A stretch of DNA of 64,000 nucleotides, from assembly GCA_045651165.1 (NCBI GenBank), contig JAZRRX010000049.1, positions 1 to 64,000 of the forward strand, in the 5' to 3' direction. The DNA is from RGIG4608 sp045651165. Its GTDB lineage: Bacteria > Bacillota > Clostridia > Oscillospirales > CAG-272. This document shows, piece by piece, positions 35,053 to 42,228 of this stretch. Position 1 is the first letter of the stretch; each line of letters begins with the position of its first letter. The notes under the pieces are model-generated. The model was not told the origin of the DNA. It was given only the letters and a program-made list of their open reading frames with translations, and did no database searches. Both the position numbers and the translations under genes were made by a program.

Positions 35053-36840
35053 CTATTCTGTTACTAATAATTCAAAATTGCCTGCACCAGCGTATTTTGT
35101 AACAAATTCGGGAACATCCTCTGCACCAAGCATAATGCTAACATCTGTCTTTTTATTTACGTTATCGTAATAGAAAAGATCACTATTAGTATCAAAATTT
35201 ATAAGATTAGTTGAACTGTTGGGCTTGCAAGTACCATTGATTGTCTTTGTTCTATCTGTAACAATGGTTGCACCGCTATTACTTGACGAAATGAATTTAT
35301 CACCAAATGATTTTGCATAGCTTGAATCAAGAATGAACGGTCTGCTTGATGATTTAAAATAGTTAGCTTCACTAAAGATATAGGAATTCACTCTCAAATC
35401 ATGACAGTTACCACATTCCTCAAAATAGTTATTAAAGGAGTGAATATTAACATTTCTACCGAGGGGCAAACGTGATTCAACTTTATAGAAATGATTATGA
35501 TGCATAGTCATATTCATGCATGCCTCTTCGTCGCCACTTCCAAAGAGCATTGATTTCTTACTGTTGTTAAAAACATTATATGCAAGTGTAAGGTTTGATA
35601 CATTATTGAAGTCTATAGAACCATCTCCTGCATACTTATCGCGTTCACCTGAAATATCCCACGCGTTATAGCCACGGTTAAAAGTACAATTATGTACCCA
35701 ATATCTGCTATAATTGGCAATATTCGATCTGCCATCACCTAAAAAGTTAAGGGCATCTTCGGGATAATCAGTAAAAGTGAGGTTTTTAATTTCAATATTA
35801 TTGGATTTTTCAAAACCAATTCCGAATTGGAAGATTTCTGCGTCCTCTCCAACACCTTCAATAGTAACGTTCTTAACGCCACTCACTTCAAGCATATTGT
35901 AGTAGCAATCATCGTCATAAACACTCTTACCCTTAAGGTCGGGAAAATCAGTTCCTTTGTATGTTGCGGGTTTACCTTTACCACTTTTCTTAATTCTCAC
36001 ATCACTAAGACCTTCGGGAGTAGTTTTATAAATATATGTACTGTTACCACCATCGTTACCTTTTAATGTTACATTAAGATTAGCGAGGTTCTCACCGTAT
36101 TCGGTTGAAAAAGTATTTACAAAGAAATCATCTGTTGCATTAGAATTATCGTAAAGTCGGGGTTCAACGTTTTTGTAATTCCATTGGTTAGTTGTAATCT
36201 TGCCGATGATGCGAACAAGCATAGGCGTATCGGAATTGTATTGCGCCTGAAGAATATTTACAAGACCTGTGTATACTGTGCCGTTTATTTCGCAAGTAAC
36301 AGTATTCTTATTTTCATTGGTAACGTAGATTACCTTTGTTCCCTCTTTGAGAGTACCATCGTTGTTATAAGCTCCTACGCCTTCGGTTGCGCCGAAATGA
36401 GCGTAACCCGATCTATCTTGGGCATAAACTTCAATACCTTCAAAAATATGGTGTCCCTGATCCTCAGTTGTCTTGCCTTCAAATTCAACCTTAACGTCAT
36501 ATTTTCCTGCAGAAATACCAAGAATATATGCTTCGGTTGTTTCTTCGCCTTCAATAATAAGCTCATCGTCAAGCTTTGTATATTCACTATCAGTTGCTTT
36601 CTTATAGTAAATGCTGTAGGAATGGGAATTATCAAGAGTGAGAATAATCATCTCGTTAAATCCCTCAACTGATTTACAGAAATCGGGCAAAACGTCCTCA
36701 CTTGGGGGATTTTCACCTGTGCCGCCTGTTGTCACAGTGGTTGTAGTGGTAGTTGTTGTGGTTGTTTCTTCGGTATCAAAGCACGCGACAACGGACAACA
36801 TAAGAGAAAAAACAAGCATCAATAAAACAATTTTCTTCAT
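35053..36840 (-). CDS. Pectate lyase-like lipoprotein (PL1-type beta-helix)
   Basis: The 595-residue surface protein starts with a lipoprotein signal (lipobox SVVAC, Cys20) and a Thr-rich tether (T10VT2, about 25-38). Then comes a fibronectin-like domain (about 50-130) and a parallel beta-helix (about 200-540). The helix has the PL1 pattern: VTIEGVGEDAEIFQFGIGFEKS, NLTFTDYPEDALNF, WVHNCTFNRGYNAWDISG, DGSIDFNNVSNLTLAYN, MHHNHFYKVESRLPLGR (equivalent of the catalytic RxPxxR region) and HSFNNYF. PL1 enzymes cleave polygalacturonate by beta-elimination with calcium. Activity is probable rather than proven. It lies 1 nt downstream of the 77-residue gene, so the two are coupled. Confidence 0.85.
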   Translation of the reverse strand: MKKIVLLMLVFSLMLSVVACFDTEETTTTTTTTTTVTTGGTGENPPSEDVLPDFCKSVEGFNEMIILTLDNSHSYSIYYKKATDSEYTKLDDELIIEGEETTEAYILGISAGKYDVKVEFEGKTTEDQGHHIFEGIEVYAQDRSGYAHFGATEGVGAYNNDGTLKEGTKVIYVTNENKNTVTCEINGTVYTGLVNILQAQYNSDTPMLVRIIGKITTNQWNYKNVEPRLYDNSNATDDFFVNTFSTEYGENLANLNVTLKGNDGGNSTYIYKTTPEGLSDVRIKKSGKGKPATYKGTDFPDLKGKSVYDDDCYYNMLEVSGVKNVTIEGVGEDAEIFQFGIGFEKSNNIEIKNLTFTDYPEDALNFLGDGRSNIANYSRYWVHNCTFNRGYNAWDISGERDKYAGDGSIDFNNVSNLTLAYNVFNNSKKSMLFGSGDEEACMNMTMHHNHFYKVESRLPLGRNVNIHSFNNYFEECGNCHDLRVNSYIFSEANYFKSSSRPFILDSSYAKSFGDKFISSSNSGATIVTDRTKTINGTCKPNSSTNLINFDTNSDLFYYDNVNKKTDVSIMLGAEDVPEFVTKYAGAGNFELLVTE

Positions 36841-36841
36841 A

Positions 36842-37075
36842 TCAGTTCACCTTTCCGACGATTTGATCTTCTTTATAATTGTAAACAAATGTGGGGCATT
36901 CACCGCCCATTTGAATAGTGTAAATCACTTCTCCATCCTCGACTCTTGCCTCGTGGACAAAGCCGAAATGAAGCTCACCGCGGTGTCTAAATCTAACAAA
37001 GTCGCGTGGTTTGTATATGGCTTCTTCGGGCCAAGCATCCTTTTTCGGTTTCTTTTTAAATATATCTAAAAACAT
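36842..37075 (-). CDS. Small conserved-looking protein, SH3-like composition
   Basis: The 77-residue cytoplasmic protein (KKPKKDAWPEEAIYKPRDFV, then FGFVHEARVEDGEVIYTIQM) has the alternating beta pattern of a small SH3-like barrel. I do not recognise its family. GAGGTG precedes the ATG, a promoter sits just upstream, and its stop is 1 nt from the pectate lyase start. It is therefore the leader gene of that operon. Confidence 0.65.
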   Translation of the reverse strand: MFLDIFKKKPKKDAWPEEAIYKPRDFVRFRHRGELHFGFVHEARVEDGEVIYTIQMGGECPTFVYNYKEDQIVGKVN

Positions 37076-37094
37076 GTAATCACCTCTTTATACA

Positions 37095-37123
37095 ATGATA
37101 ACATACTTTTATAAAAATAGCAA
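37095..37123 (-). promoter_or_regulatory. Promoter of the 77-residue gene and pectate lyase
   Basis: TTGCTA, 17-bp spacer, TATCAT on the minus strand, about 20 bp before the ATG. It is divergent from the ssrA promoter. Confidence 0.7.
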
Positions 37124-37150
37124 GAAAAATTTGTTTTTGACAAAATTCTA

Positions 37151-37179
37151 TTGATTATTTTAAGAAAATAGTGTATAAT
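37151..37179 (+). promoter_or_regulatory. Promoter of ssrA
   Basis: TTGATT, 17-bp spacer, TATAAT, with the -10 box ending 14 bp before the mature tmRNA 5' end. Confidence 0.82.
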
Positions 37180-37193
37180 AAGGCATCATACAT

Positions 37194-37585
37194 GGGCTCG
37201 TAATGGTTTCGACGGGGATTTTGAGGTATGATAAGCGTGGCGGGCTGAGTAATCCCGATAACTGCTCAATTTTAAAATTAAACGACAACAATACTGTTGC
37301 TATGGCTGCCTAATTGACGCGCCTTCGGGCGCTTCAATGGCAGTGCTGTGACCTGCGGGTCACCCGTTCCTCCGCAGAGGACCACGACTGCGGACTGAGC
37401 GTGATCGTAGTGGTGAACTTGCATCGGTGGTCGCACCTGAACCGATCAAGCAGAAAGGTGCTACGGACTATACACTGCCTGTCAGTTGGCGGTGCGTAGT
37501 GGGAAATAATAAAAACTGACTGCCCACGGAGAAGGTCATATCAAGAGGTTTTCGGACAGGGGTTCGATTCCCCTCGAGTCCACCA
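37194..37585 (+). ncRNA. ssrA: Transfer-messenger RNA (tmRNA)
   Basis: tmRNA rescues ribosomes stalled on broken mRNA and tags the nascent peptide for proteolysis. The 5' end GGGCTCGTAATGGTTTCGAC is diagnostic. It pairs with the 3' acceptor strand CGAGTCC-ACCA (one G-U), and the T-arm reads GGTTCGATTCCCCTC. The tag reading frame ends NDNNTVAMAA followed by TAA at 37311; the upstream codons read ILKL in the same frame, and I cannot fix the resume codon, since no Ala codon precedes Asn. The acceptor CCA is encoded. The protein partner smpB is at 43738-44205. The tail is re-created downstream in a repeat array. Confidence 0.97.
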
Positions 37586-37591
37586 AAATTG

Positions 37592-37617
37592 AAAGAGAGG
37601 GTTTTATCCCTCTCTTT
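37592..37617 (+). terminator. Terminator of ssrA (first of three in series)
   Basis: A 10-bp stem AAAGAGAGGG/CCCTCTCTTT with a 6-nt loop, 6 nt after the tmRNA CCA, followed by TTTTAATTTTGC. Confidence 0.9.
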
Positions 37618-37639
37618 TAATTTTGCCCGATAATAAGAT

Positions 37640-37779
37640 GAGGGGAATCGAACGCAGTGAGAAAACAACACAGTGTGTTGTTTTTGAACGGTGACCGAAG
37701 GATTTTGCGAAGCATTAGCCCCACCATCTTAATTTATTGCTTCGCAAAATCCAAGAGCGACTTCCCCTCGAGTCCACCA
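37640..37779 (+). repeat. tmRNA-tail repeat unit 1 (140 bp)
   Basis: The unit opens with GAGGGGAATCGAAC, the exact reverse complement of the tmRNA T-arm, and closes with TTCCCCTCGAGTCCACCA, a copy of the tmRNA 3' tail. Those ends pair as an outer stem. Inside are a palindrome ACAACACA-G-TGTGTTGT (37665-37681), a mini-hairpin CGGTGACCG, and a 14-bp stem GGATTTTGCGAAGC/GCTTCGCAAAATCC (37700-37713 with 37739-37752). The last stem holds a loop that differs from unit 2. No coding function is evident. Confidence 0.92.
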
Positions 37780-37786
37780 AAAATAG

Positions 37787-37822
37787 CAAGGGAGTGCTTT
37801 TAAGTGCTCCCTTGTTATTTTT
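37787..37822 (+). terminator. Second terminator of the array
   Basis: Arms CAAGGGAG/CTCCCTTG, extended by five inner pairs with wobbles, then TTATTTTT. It follows the first tail copy by 7 nt, as the ssrA terminator follows the real tail, yet the stem sequence is unrelated. Confidence 0.82.
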
Positions 37823-37837
37823 GCATACCAACTATAT

Positions 37838-37977
37838 GAGGGGAATCGAACGCAGTGAGAAAACAGTCCAGTGGACTGTTTTTGAACGGTGACCGAAGGA
37901 TTTTGCGAAGCTCACGCTATACCACCTCAATTTATTGCTTCGCAAAATCCAAGAGCGAATTCCCCTCGAGTCCACCA
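37838..37977 (+). repeat. tmRNA-tail repeat unit 2 (140 bp)
   Basis: Same length and frame as unit 1, 198 bp further on. It differs almost only in two places: the palindrome (ACAGTCCA-G-TGGACTGT, 37863-37879, three compensated base pairs changed) and the 17-nt stretch after GCGAAGC in the large hairpin loop. It again ends in TTCCCCTCGAGTCCACCA. Confidence 0.92.
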
Positions 37978-37982
37978 AAAAT

Positions 37983-38012
37983 AAAAGAGGTACACGAAAG
38001 TGTGCCTCTTTT
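37983..38012 (+). terminator. Third terminator of the array
   Basis: A 13-bp stem AAAAGAGGTACAC/GTGTGCCTCTTTT with a GAAA loop, followed by TTGTTTTTGC. It lies 5 nt after the second tail copy. Confidence 0.88.
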
Positions 38013-38033
38013 GTTTTTGCACAGAAATAATAT

Positions 38034-38050
38034 GAGGGGAATCGAACGCA
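38034..38050 (+). repeat. Truncated third tmRNA-tail repeat
   Basis: GAGGGGAATCGAACGCA restarts the unit, but the sequence then diverges and no third tail copy is found before the next gene. Confidence 0.8.
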
Positions 38051-38077
38051 ATAAAAATGCGATTACAAAACGTAAAA

Positions 38078-38105
38078 AATCCCCCGCGCTCTCGCGCGAG
38101 GGATT
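38078..38105 (-). terminator. Terminator of the large starch-binding lipoprotein
   Basis: AATCCC-T-CGCGC pairs with GCGCG-GGGGATT (one mismatch) around a GAGA loop, followed by TTTTACG on the minus strand. Confidence 0.85.
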
Positions 38106-38122
38106 GAGTTTTGTTTAGTTTG

Positions 38123-41100
38123 TTAGGGGGTTGACCAAGTTCCGCCACCTTTATCCCATGTACCATCTTTTACAGTATAAAGCGTATTAGCACCAGTAGG
38201 AGTAGTCAAGTCACTTGACTGATTCCATTTTTGTGTATCTTGTGTCCAACCATTTGTTGTAGATGAAGGATTCATACGAACAAAAATCATTTTCTTGTAA
38301 TTTGTAGGAACCCAACATTGATATATTCCATCTTTATCGGGATCAGACATATTAAGCCAACAATTATCTGAATCAGAATTGAATGCATATACTGCAAAGC
38401 GCGCATTACTCTGTTTCCAGTTAGAGTTAGGTTTCAAATATACCTTAACATAATTTGATATATTTGTATTGCTTACGGCATTTGCATTATTCTTCCATTC
38501 CATATAATACATATTTCCGTCTTTAGCTGAAGATACTGTTATATTGGGAGATTCATCTCTTACACCAGAATTATCATTCTTGATACCACTAAACTTGAAT
38601 GAATCAGCATCAACTGGAATTACAAGTTTATATATATCATAAGTACCATCATTATCATAATAGTCCATCTCTGATCCAGGGAAAGCAACATGATAAGAAC
38701 CATCTGCATACCAATAATAGAGTGATACCTTTGTCCACTTCCAGTTGTTTTGGAAGTAAATTACCATACCTTGTTTACCACATATAGAACATTTATTATC
38801 TGATCCCCAAGTATGAGCACTAACTGTTCTTTTTGCTCCACAAGTATTACATGTTGTGTCACAAGCATTGTCATATTTATGACCCTTAGCCGCTACTGTT
38901 GTCTGTGCTTTAATAACTGTGTTACATACAGAGCAGTGTGAACCTTCTGTCTTACCAGCTGTTGTACATGTTGCAGCAACTGCTTTGTCAGTTACTACGG
39001 TATGAGCCGCAAGTTCAAGAGTTACTTTTTCACGACTAATTTCGTGAGTCTTACATACTGAACAGTAAACTACGTTATCGTAAGAGCCTGCTACTGTACA
39101 TGTAGAAGCTTTTTCATTTTCCTTAACTGCATTTGCAGGTGTATGAGCAACTTTGTCAAGTACTGTCTGTGAAACAAGAACTTCGTTACATACTGAGCAA
39201 TGCTTACCTTCTGTAAGACCAGTTGCTGTACATGTTGCTGCAACTGCATTGTCAACCACTTCGGTATGACCGAGAGCTGCTTTGATTACTGCGCTACATA
39301 CTGTACATTTCTGAGCTGTTGTACATGTTGCTGCATCGCCAGGTGTATGTGCAAGTTTGTCAACTGTAATTGTTTCACGGCTGATTTCCTTGTCACATAC
39401 TGAACATTTAACTACGTTATCGTAAGAGCCCTTTTCTGTACAAGAGGAAGCTGTTACGTTTTCAACAACTGCATCTCCAGGAGTATGAGTAACTTCTCTT
39501 TCAGTTCCACATACGTTACAATCTGCATCACAAGCATTGTCGTAAGTATGCTCATGATCTCCAATTACAACAACAATTGTTGTAGGAGTACAGAAGTAGT
39601 AGTCCTGAATTGTGATTTGAACTGTACCTGTACCTGTGAATGTAATTGTACCATTAGCCCAGTTATCTCTATCGTAAACGATAGTTGCTACTACGTTGCC
39701 ATTTTCGTCGAGGTTAGTAACACCAATTGTAAGAGCATCGATAACGAGTTCAACACCATTGCCAACAAGCTTGAAGAGGTCGCCGAATGTATAAGTTGTA
39801 AAGTTTGTAAGTTTATCAACCTTACCTTCGAATTTTTCAACGGAGTTACCTTCTTGTCTGTCAAGAATATTTACGCCCTCGAGGTCGCCAACTGCTTTGG
39901 TTGTTACACCCCAACCGTAACCAGTTACGAGGTTGTTAAATTCAAGATAGATGTGCTGTTTATCTTCTTTAAGGTCATCTTGACCATCACCGTTTTCGTC
40001 GATGCCTGTTTGAATACCACCCATATCGTGTGTCCAAACTGCGCCATCCTTGAAGTGGTAGCAGGTTGCGTTTTCCGTTCCGTGACCTTTAGAGTAATCT
40101 ACGATAACGTAGTTTGCTCTGCCAGATGCAGGAACTGTACCTGTTGTATCGTCAAGATATGTGATTGTTGTACCATCGATTGCCTTGATTTCTGTCAAAC
40201 GACTCATCTGATAATCGTGTGTATAGGAAGCTGTTGTATTGTCGATGATTTCGCAATAGTAGTAGTCATTCCATGTACCAAAGTGAACTGTACAATCTTT
40301 AGCTGTGATACCGTCCATCTTGGGATAGGAGCGACCATCGATTGTTACATTTTCACGAACGGAACCGATGAGCATACCTGTGTAACGGTAAGCATAGTAC
40401 TGATAGTTTGCACAAACATCGTTGTAAACGTCCATTATTGCAGAAACGTGGCAGTTTTCGAAGCTGATACCTGCATTTGTAGGCTTGCCTGCAGATGTCT
40501 GTCCACTTGTGGGATAGTACTGACCTACGATACCACCACATGCTACGTCATAAGAGCCCCAAAGAGCACTAATTTTGTTTGTATTATCTACTGTTATGTT
40601 TTTGAAGCTTGTTGTTAATCCCGCTTCCTTTGCGTACCAACCTACGCAACCAACGATACCACCGTTACCGATGTTATAAACTCTTGGGTTACAGTTGAAA
40701 ATTGAAATGTTTTCAAATATTGCTCCATCCGCGTAAGCTGCAATAACACCTGTTGTTGTATATTCACCGTCGGAACTAAAGTTCTTAACTGTAAGATTCT
40801 TAATTGTACCTTTATAAACACGACCAAACAAGCCCATACCATCGCGGTAGTACTGAAGAGACAAGTCATATTCATCATTGTCGCCCTTCATTTCCCATGT
40901 GTTGTGGTAGAAGTTTGCGATTATGTGACCGTTACCATCGAATGTACCACAGAAGTTATAGAAGCCAGTGGTTACCGCTACGCCTGTCTTTTCATACTTT
41001 CCATCGTTACTATGATAACCGATAGGATAGAATATTTTTCCGTCTTCTTCGACATCATCAAGGTTAATGTCAGCAATAAGTTTTACTGTTTTGCCAGAGA

Positions 41101-41947
41101 AGGAATCCTGTTCGATACCTTCTGCCATTCCACCAACGATTTGGCTAAAGCTCCAAAGTTGTTCAGCATTTGCAATAACAAGTTCTGTCTTACTTGCATC
41201 ATACCAAGTATGGTCAAAACCACCTTCCCAAGCATTTAATTCGTTAACTACCAAAGCAATTTCAGAGAAAGATGCGATTGAAATAGTTACATCACCTGTT
41301 GCAGGGTCATACTTGAATTGGTTATGTGCTGTGAAAGTTTCGTTGTTTGCAATACGAGTCATTTCGTATGTAACACCATCTTCAACGTGATAGAGTTTAA
41401 TACTTGTTGAGTTGAGACCTTTTGCCGCTGCTTTCACAAGTGTGATTTCCATGGGAATAAGGTTGCCTTGTGCAACACCTGCCACATGTACGTCAAAAGA
41501 TGTGGAAACTTCGTTCTCTAAGAGTTCAATTTGTGCTTCACTCTGTTCAATACCATTAATTGTAAGAGCAAGCTCTGTTGCGCCTTCTTCCATCTGAACG
41601 CCACCAGGTACGGTAGCACTTGCAGATTCGTTACTCATGTTTACTCCACCTTCGGGAACTTTGTTTTCCGCGTCGGGAGTTACAGGAGCAGAAATAAGCA
41701 CGTCATCAACGTGTGGAGGGGGGATAACTTCAGTTTCTCCACCATTATTTTCGGTGTTACCACCGTTTCCGTTGTTGTTTTCGGTGTTATCACCGTTTTC
41801 ATTGCCGACGTTGTTATTGGGAGAATTTATAACAACGTTGTTCTCGGGAGCTGCTACTTGGAAGCAAGAGGTGAGTCCACCTACGAGCATAATGAAGCAG
41901 ATTGTGAGAGCAAGCACTCTTGTGAAAATAGAGTAATTTGTGTTCAT
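38123..41947 (-). CDS. Giant lipoprotein with GLUG-like region, Cys repeats and two CBM26-type modules
   Basis: The 1274-residue surface protein has a lipobox (GLTSC, Cys28), an Asn/Gly-rich tether (about 35-80) and a beta-helix-like region with GLUG-type repeats (about 240-580, GTFDGNGHIIANF, GLFGRVYKGTIKNLTV, GGIVGCVGW). Seven or so Cys-rich repeats follow (about 796-1055, HTYDNACDADCNVCG and SSCTEKGSYDNVVKCSVC types), and two C-terminal starch-binding modules (about 1059 and 1164 on, VIYFQNNWKWTKVSLYYWY; VKVYLKPNSNWKQSNARFAVYAF). It probably binds starch at the surface; no catalytic motif is seen. The start at 41947 follows AAAGGA by 7 nt. An upstream in-frame ATG would lie at the transcription start. 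Confidence 0.85.
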   Translation of the reverse strand: MNTNYSIFTRVLALTICFIMLVGGLTSCFQVAAPENNVVINSPNNNVGNENGDNTENNNGNGGNTENNGGETEVIPPPHVDDVLISAPVTPDAENKVPEGGVNMSNESASATVPGGVQMEEGATELALTINGIEQSEAQIELLENEVSTSFDVHVAGVAQGNLIPMEITLVKAAAKGLNSTSIKLYHVEDGVTYEMTRIANNETFTAHNQFKYDPATGDVTISIASFSEIALVVNELNAWEGGFDHTWYDASKTELVIANAEQLWSFSQIVGGMAEGIEQDSFSGKTVKLIADINLDDVEEDGKIFYPIGYHSNDGKYEKTGVAVTTGFYNFCGTFDGNGHIIANFYHNTWEMKGDNDEYDLSLQYYRDGMGLFGRVYKGTIKNLTVKNFSSDGEYTTTGVIAAYADGAIFENISIFNCNPRVYNIGNGGIVGCVGWYAKEAGLTTSFKNITVDNTNKISALWGSYDVACGGIVGQYYPTSGQTSAGKPTNAGISFENCHVSAIMDVYNDVCANYQYYAYRYTGMLIGSVRENVTIDGRSYPKMDGITAKDCTVHFGTWNDYYYCEIIDNTTASYTHDYQMSRLTEIKAIDGTTITYLDDTTGTVPASGRANYVIVDYSKGHGTENATCYHFKDGAVWTHDMGGIQTGIDENGDGQDDLKEDKQHIYLEFNNLVTGYGWGVTTKAVGDLEGVNILDRQEGNSVEKFEGKVDKLTNFTTYTFGDLFKLVGNGVELVIDALTIGVTNLDENGNVVATIVYDRDNWANGTITFTGTGTVQITIQDYYFCTPTTIVVVIGDHEHTYDNACDADCNVCGTEREVTHTPGDAVVENVTASSCTEKGSYDNVVKCSVCDKEISRETITVDKLAHTPGDAATCTTAQKCTVCSAVIKAALGHTEVVDNAVAATCTATGLTEGKHCSVCNEVLVSQTVLDKVAHTPANAVKENEKASTCTVAGSYDNVVYCSVCKTHEISREKVTLELAAHTVVTDKAVAATCTTAGKTEGSHCSVCNTVIKAQTTVAAKGHKYDNACDTTCNTCGAKRTVSAHTWGSDNKCSICGKQGMVIYFQNNWKWTKVSLYYWYADGSYHVAFPGSEMDYYDNDGTYDIYKLVIPVDADSFKFSGIKNDNSGVRDESPNITVSSAKDGNMYYMEWKNNANAVSNTNISNYVKVYLKPNSNWKQSNARFAVYAFNSDSDNCWLNMSDPDKDGIYQCWVPTNYKKMIFVRMNPSSTTNGWTQDTQKWNQSSDLTTPTGANTLYTVKDGTWDKGGGTWSTP

Positions 41948-41987
41948 AACATTTCCTTTCTGTTTTGTATATGTAAATCTCAATTTT

Positions 41988-42030
41988 CGATAACGAAAAG
42001 ATACGAACAATTCATACCCTTTCGTTATCG
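41988..42030 (-). promoter_or_regulatory. Long hairpin in the 5' UTR of the giant lipoprotein
   Basis: A perfect 11-bp stem CGATAACGAAA/TTTCGTTATCG encloses an inner stem of about 6 bp and a 3-nt loop. It lies about 40 nt before the start codon, inside a 5' UTR of about 160 nt. It lacks a T-run, so it is not a terminator; it may stabilise the mRNA or be bound by a regulator. Confidence 0.6.
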
Positions 42031-42113
42031 CCACAATACACGCAATAGTCAATTTTGCACAAATTTCGACACGTTTCTTTGTGAATATATTGCAGAATAC
42101 ACACATCCAATAA

Positions 42114-42142
42114 ATTATATCATAAATATATTAATAAATCAA
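42114..42142 (-). promoter_or_regulatory. Promoter of the giant lipoprotein
   Basis: TTGATT, 17-bp spacer, TATAAT on the minus strand, giving an unusually long leader of about 160 nt. Confidence 0.75.
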
Positions 42143-42190
42143 TAGAAAATTTCAAAAAATTAACAATTTTAATAATTTATTTTATAATGA

Positions 42191-42217
42191 AAAGCACCCG
42201 AAAAATTCGGGTGCTTT
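42191..42217 (-). terminator. Terminator downstream of the DUF1846 gene
   Basis: A 12-bp stem AAAGCACCCGAA/TTCGGGTGCTTT with a 3-nt loop. The T-run is better on the plus strand, but the only gene ending here is on the minus strand. Confidence 0.8.
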
Positions 42218-42228
42218 TTTCTGCATTT

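Noticed and set aside
36724..36775. Simple-sequence Thr tract as a phase-variation site
   Set aside because: The Thr codons are mixed ACA/ACC/ACT rather than a uniform microsatellite, so slippage is unlikely. It reads as a linker.
37468..37671. 67-codon open frame on the minus strand over the ssrA 3' end
   Set aside because: It is antisense to tmRNA and its terminator, a common false call. There is no ribosome-binding site.
37586..38122. Genomic island integrated at ssrA
   Set aside because: The tail copies resemble att repeats, but the segments between them are only 140-200 bp and hold no integrase or cargo.
39485..40618. 377-codon open frame on the plus strand
   Set aside because: It is antisense to the giant lipoprotein and follows its Thr/Asn-rich codons. 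The composition is Cys/Ile/Val-heavy and no start signal is seen.
41948..42106. 53-residue N-terminal extension of the giant lipoprotein
   Set aside because: The upstream ATG lies at the expected transcription start, has no Shine-Dalgarno, and would bury the lipoprotein signal peptide.
41948..42113. Known riboswitch in the long leader
   Set aside because: I could not match it to c-di-GMP, TPP, cobalamin, SAM, lysine or glycine consensus features. Only a simple hairpin is supported.
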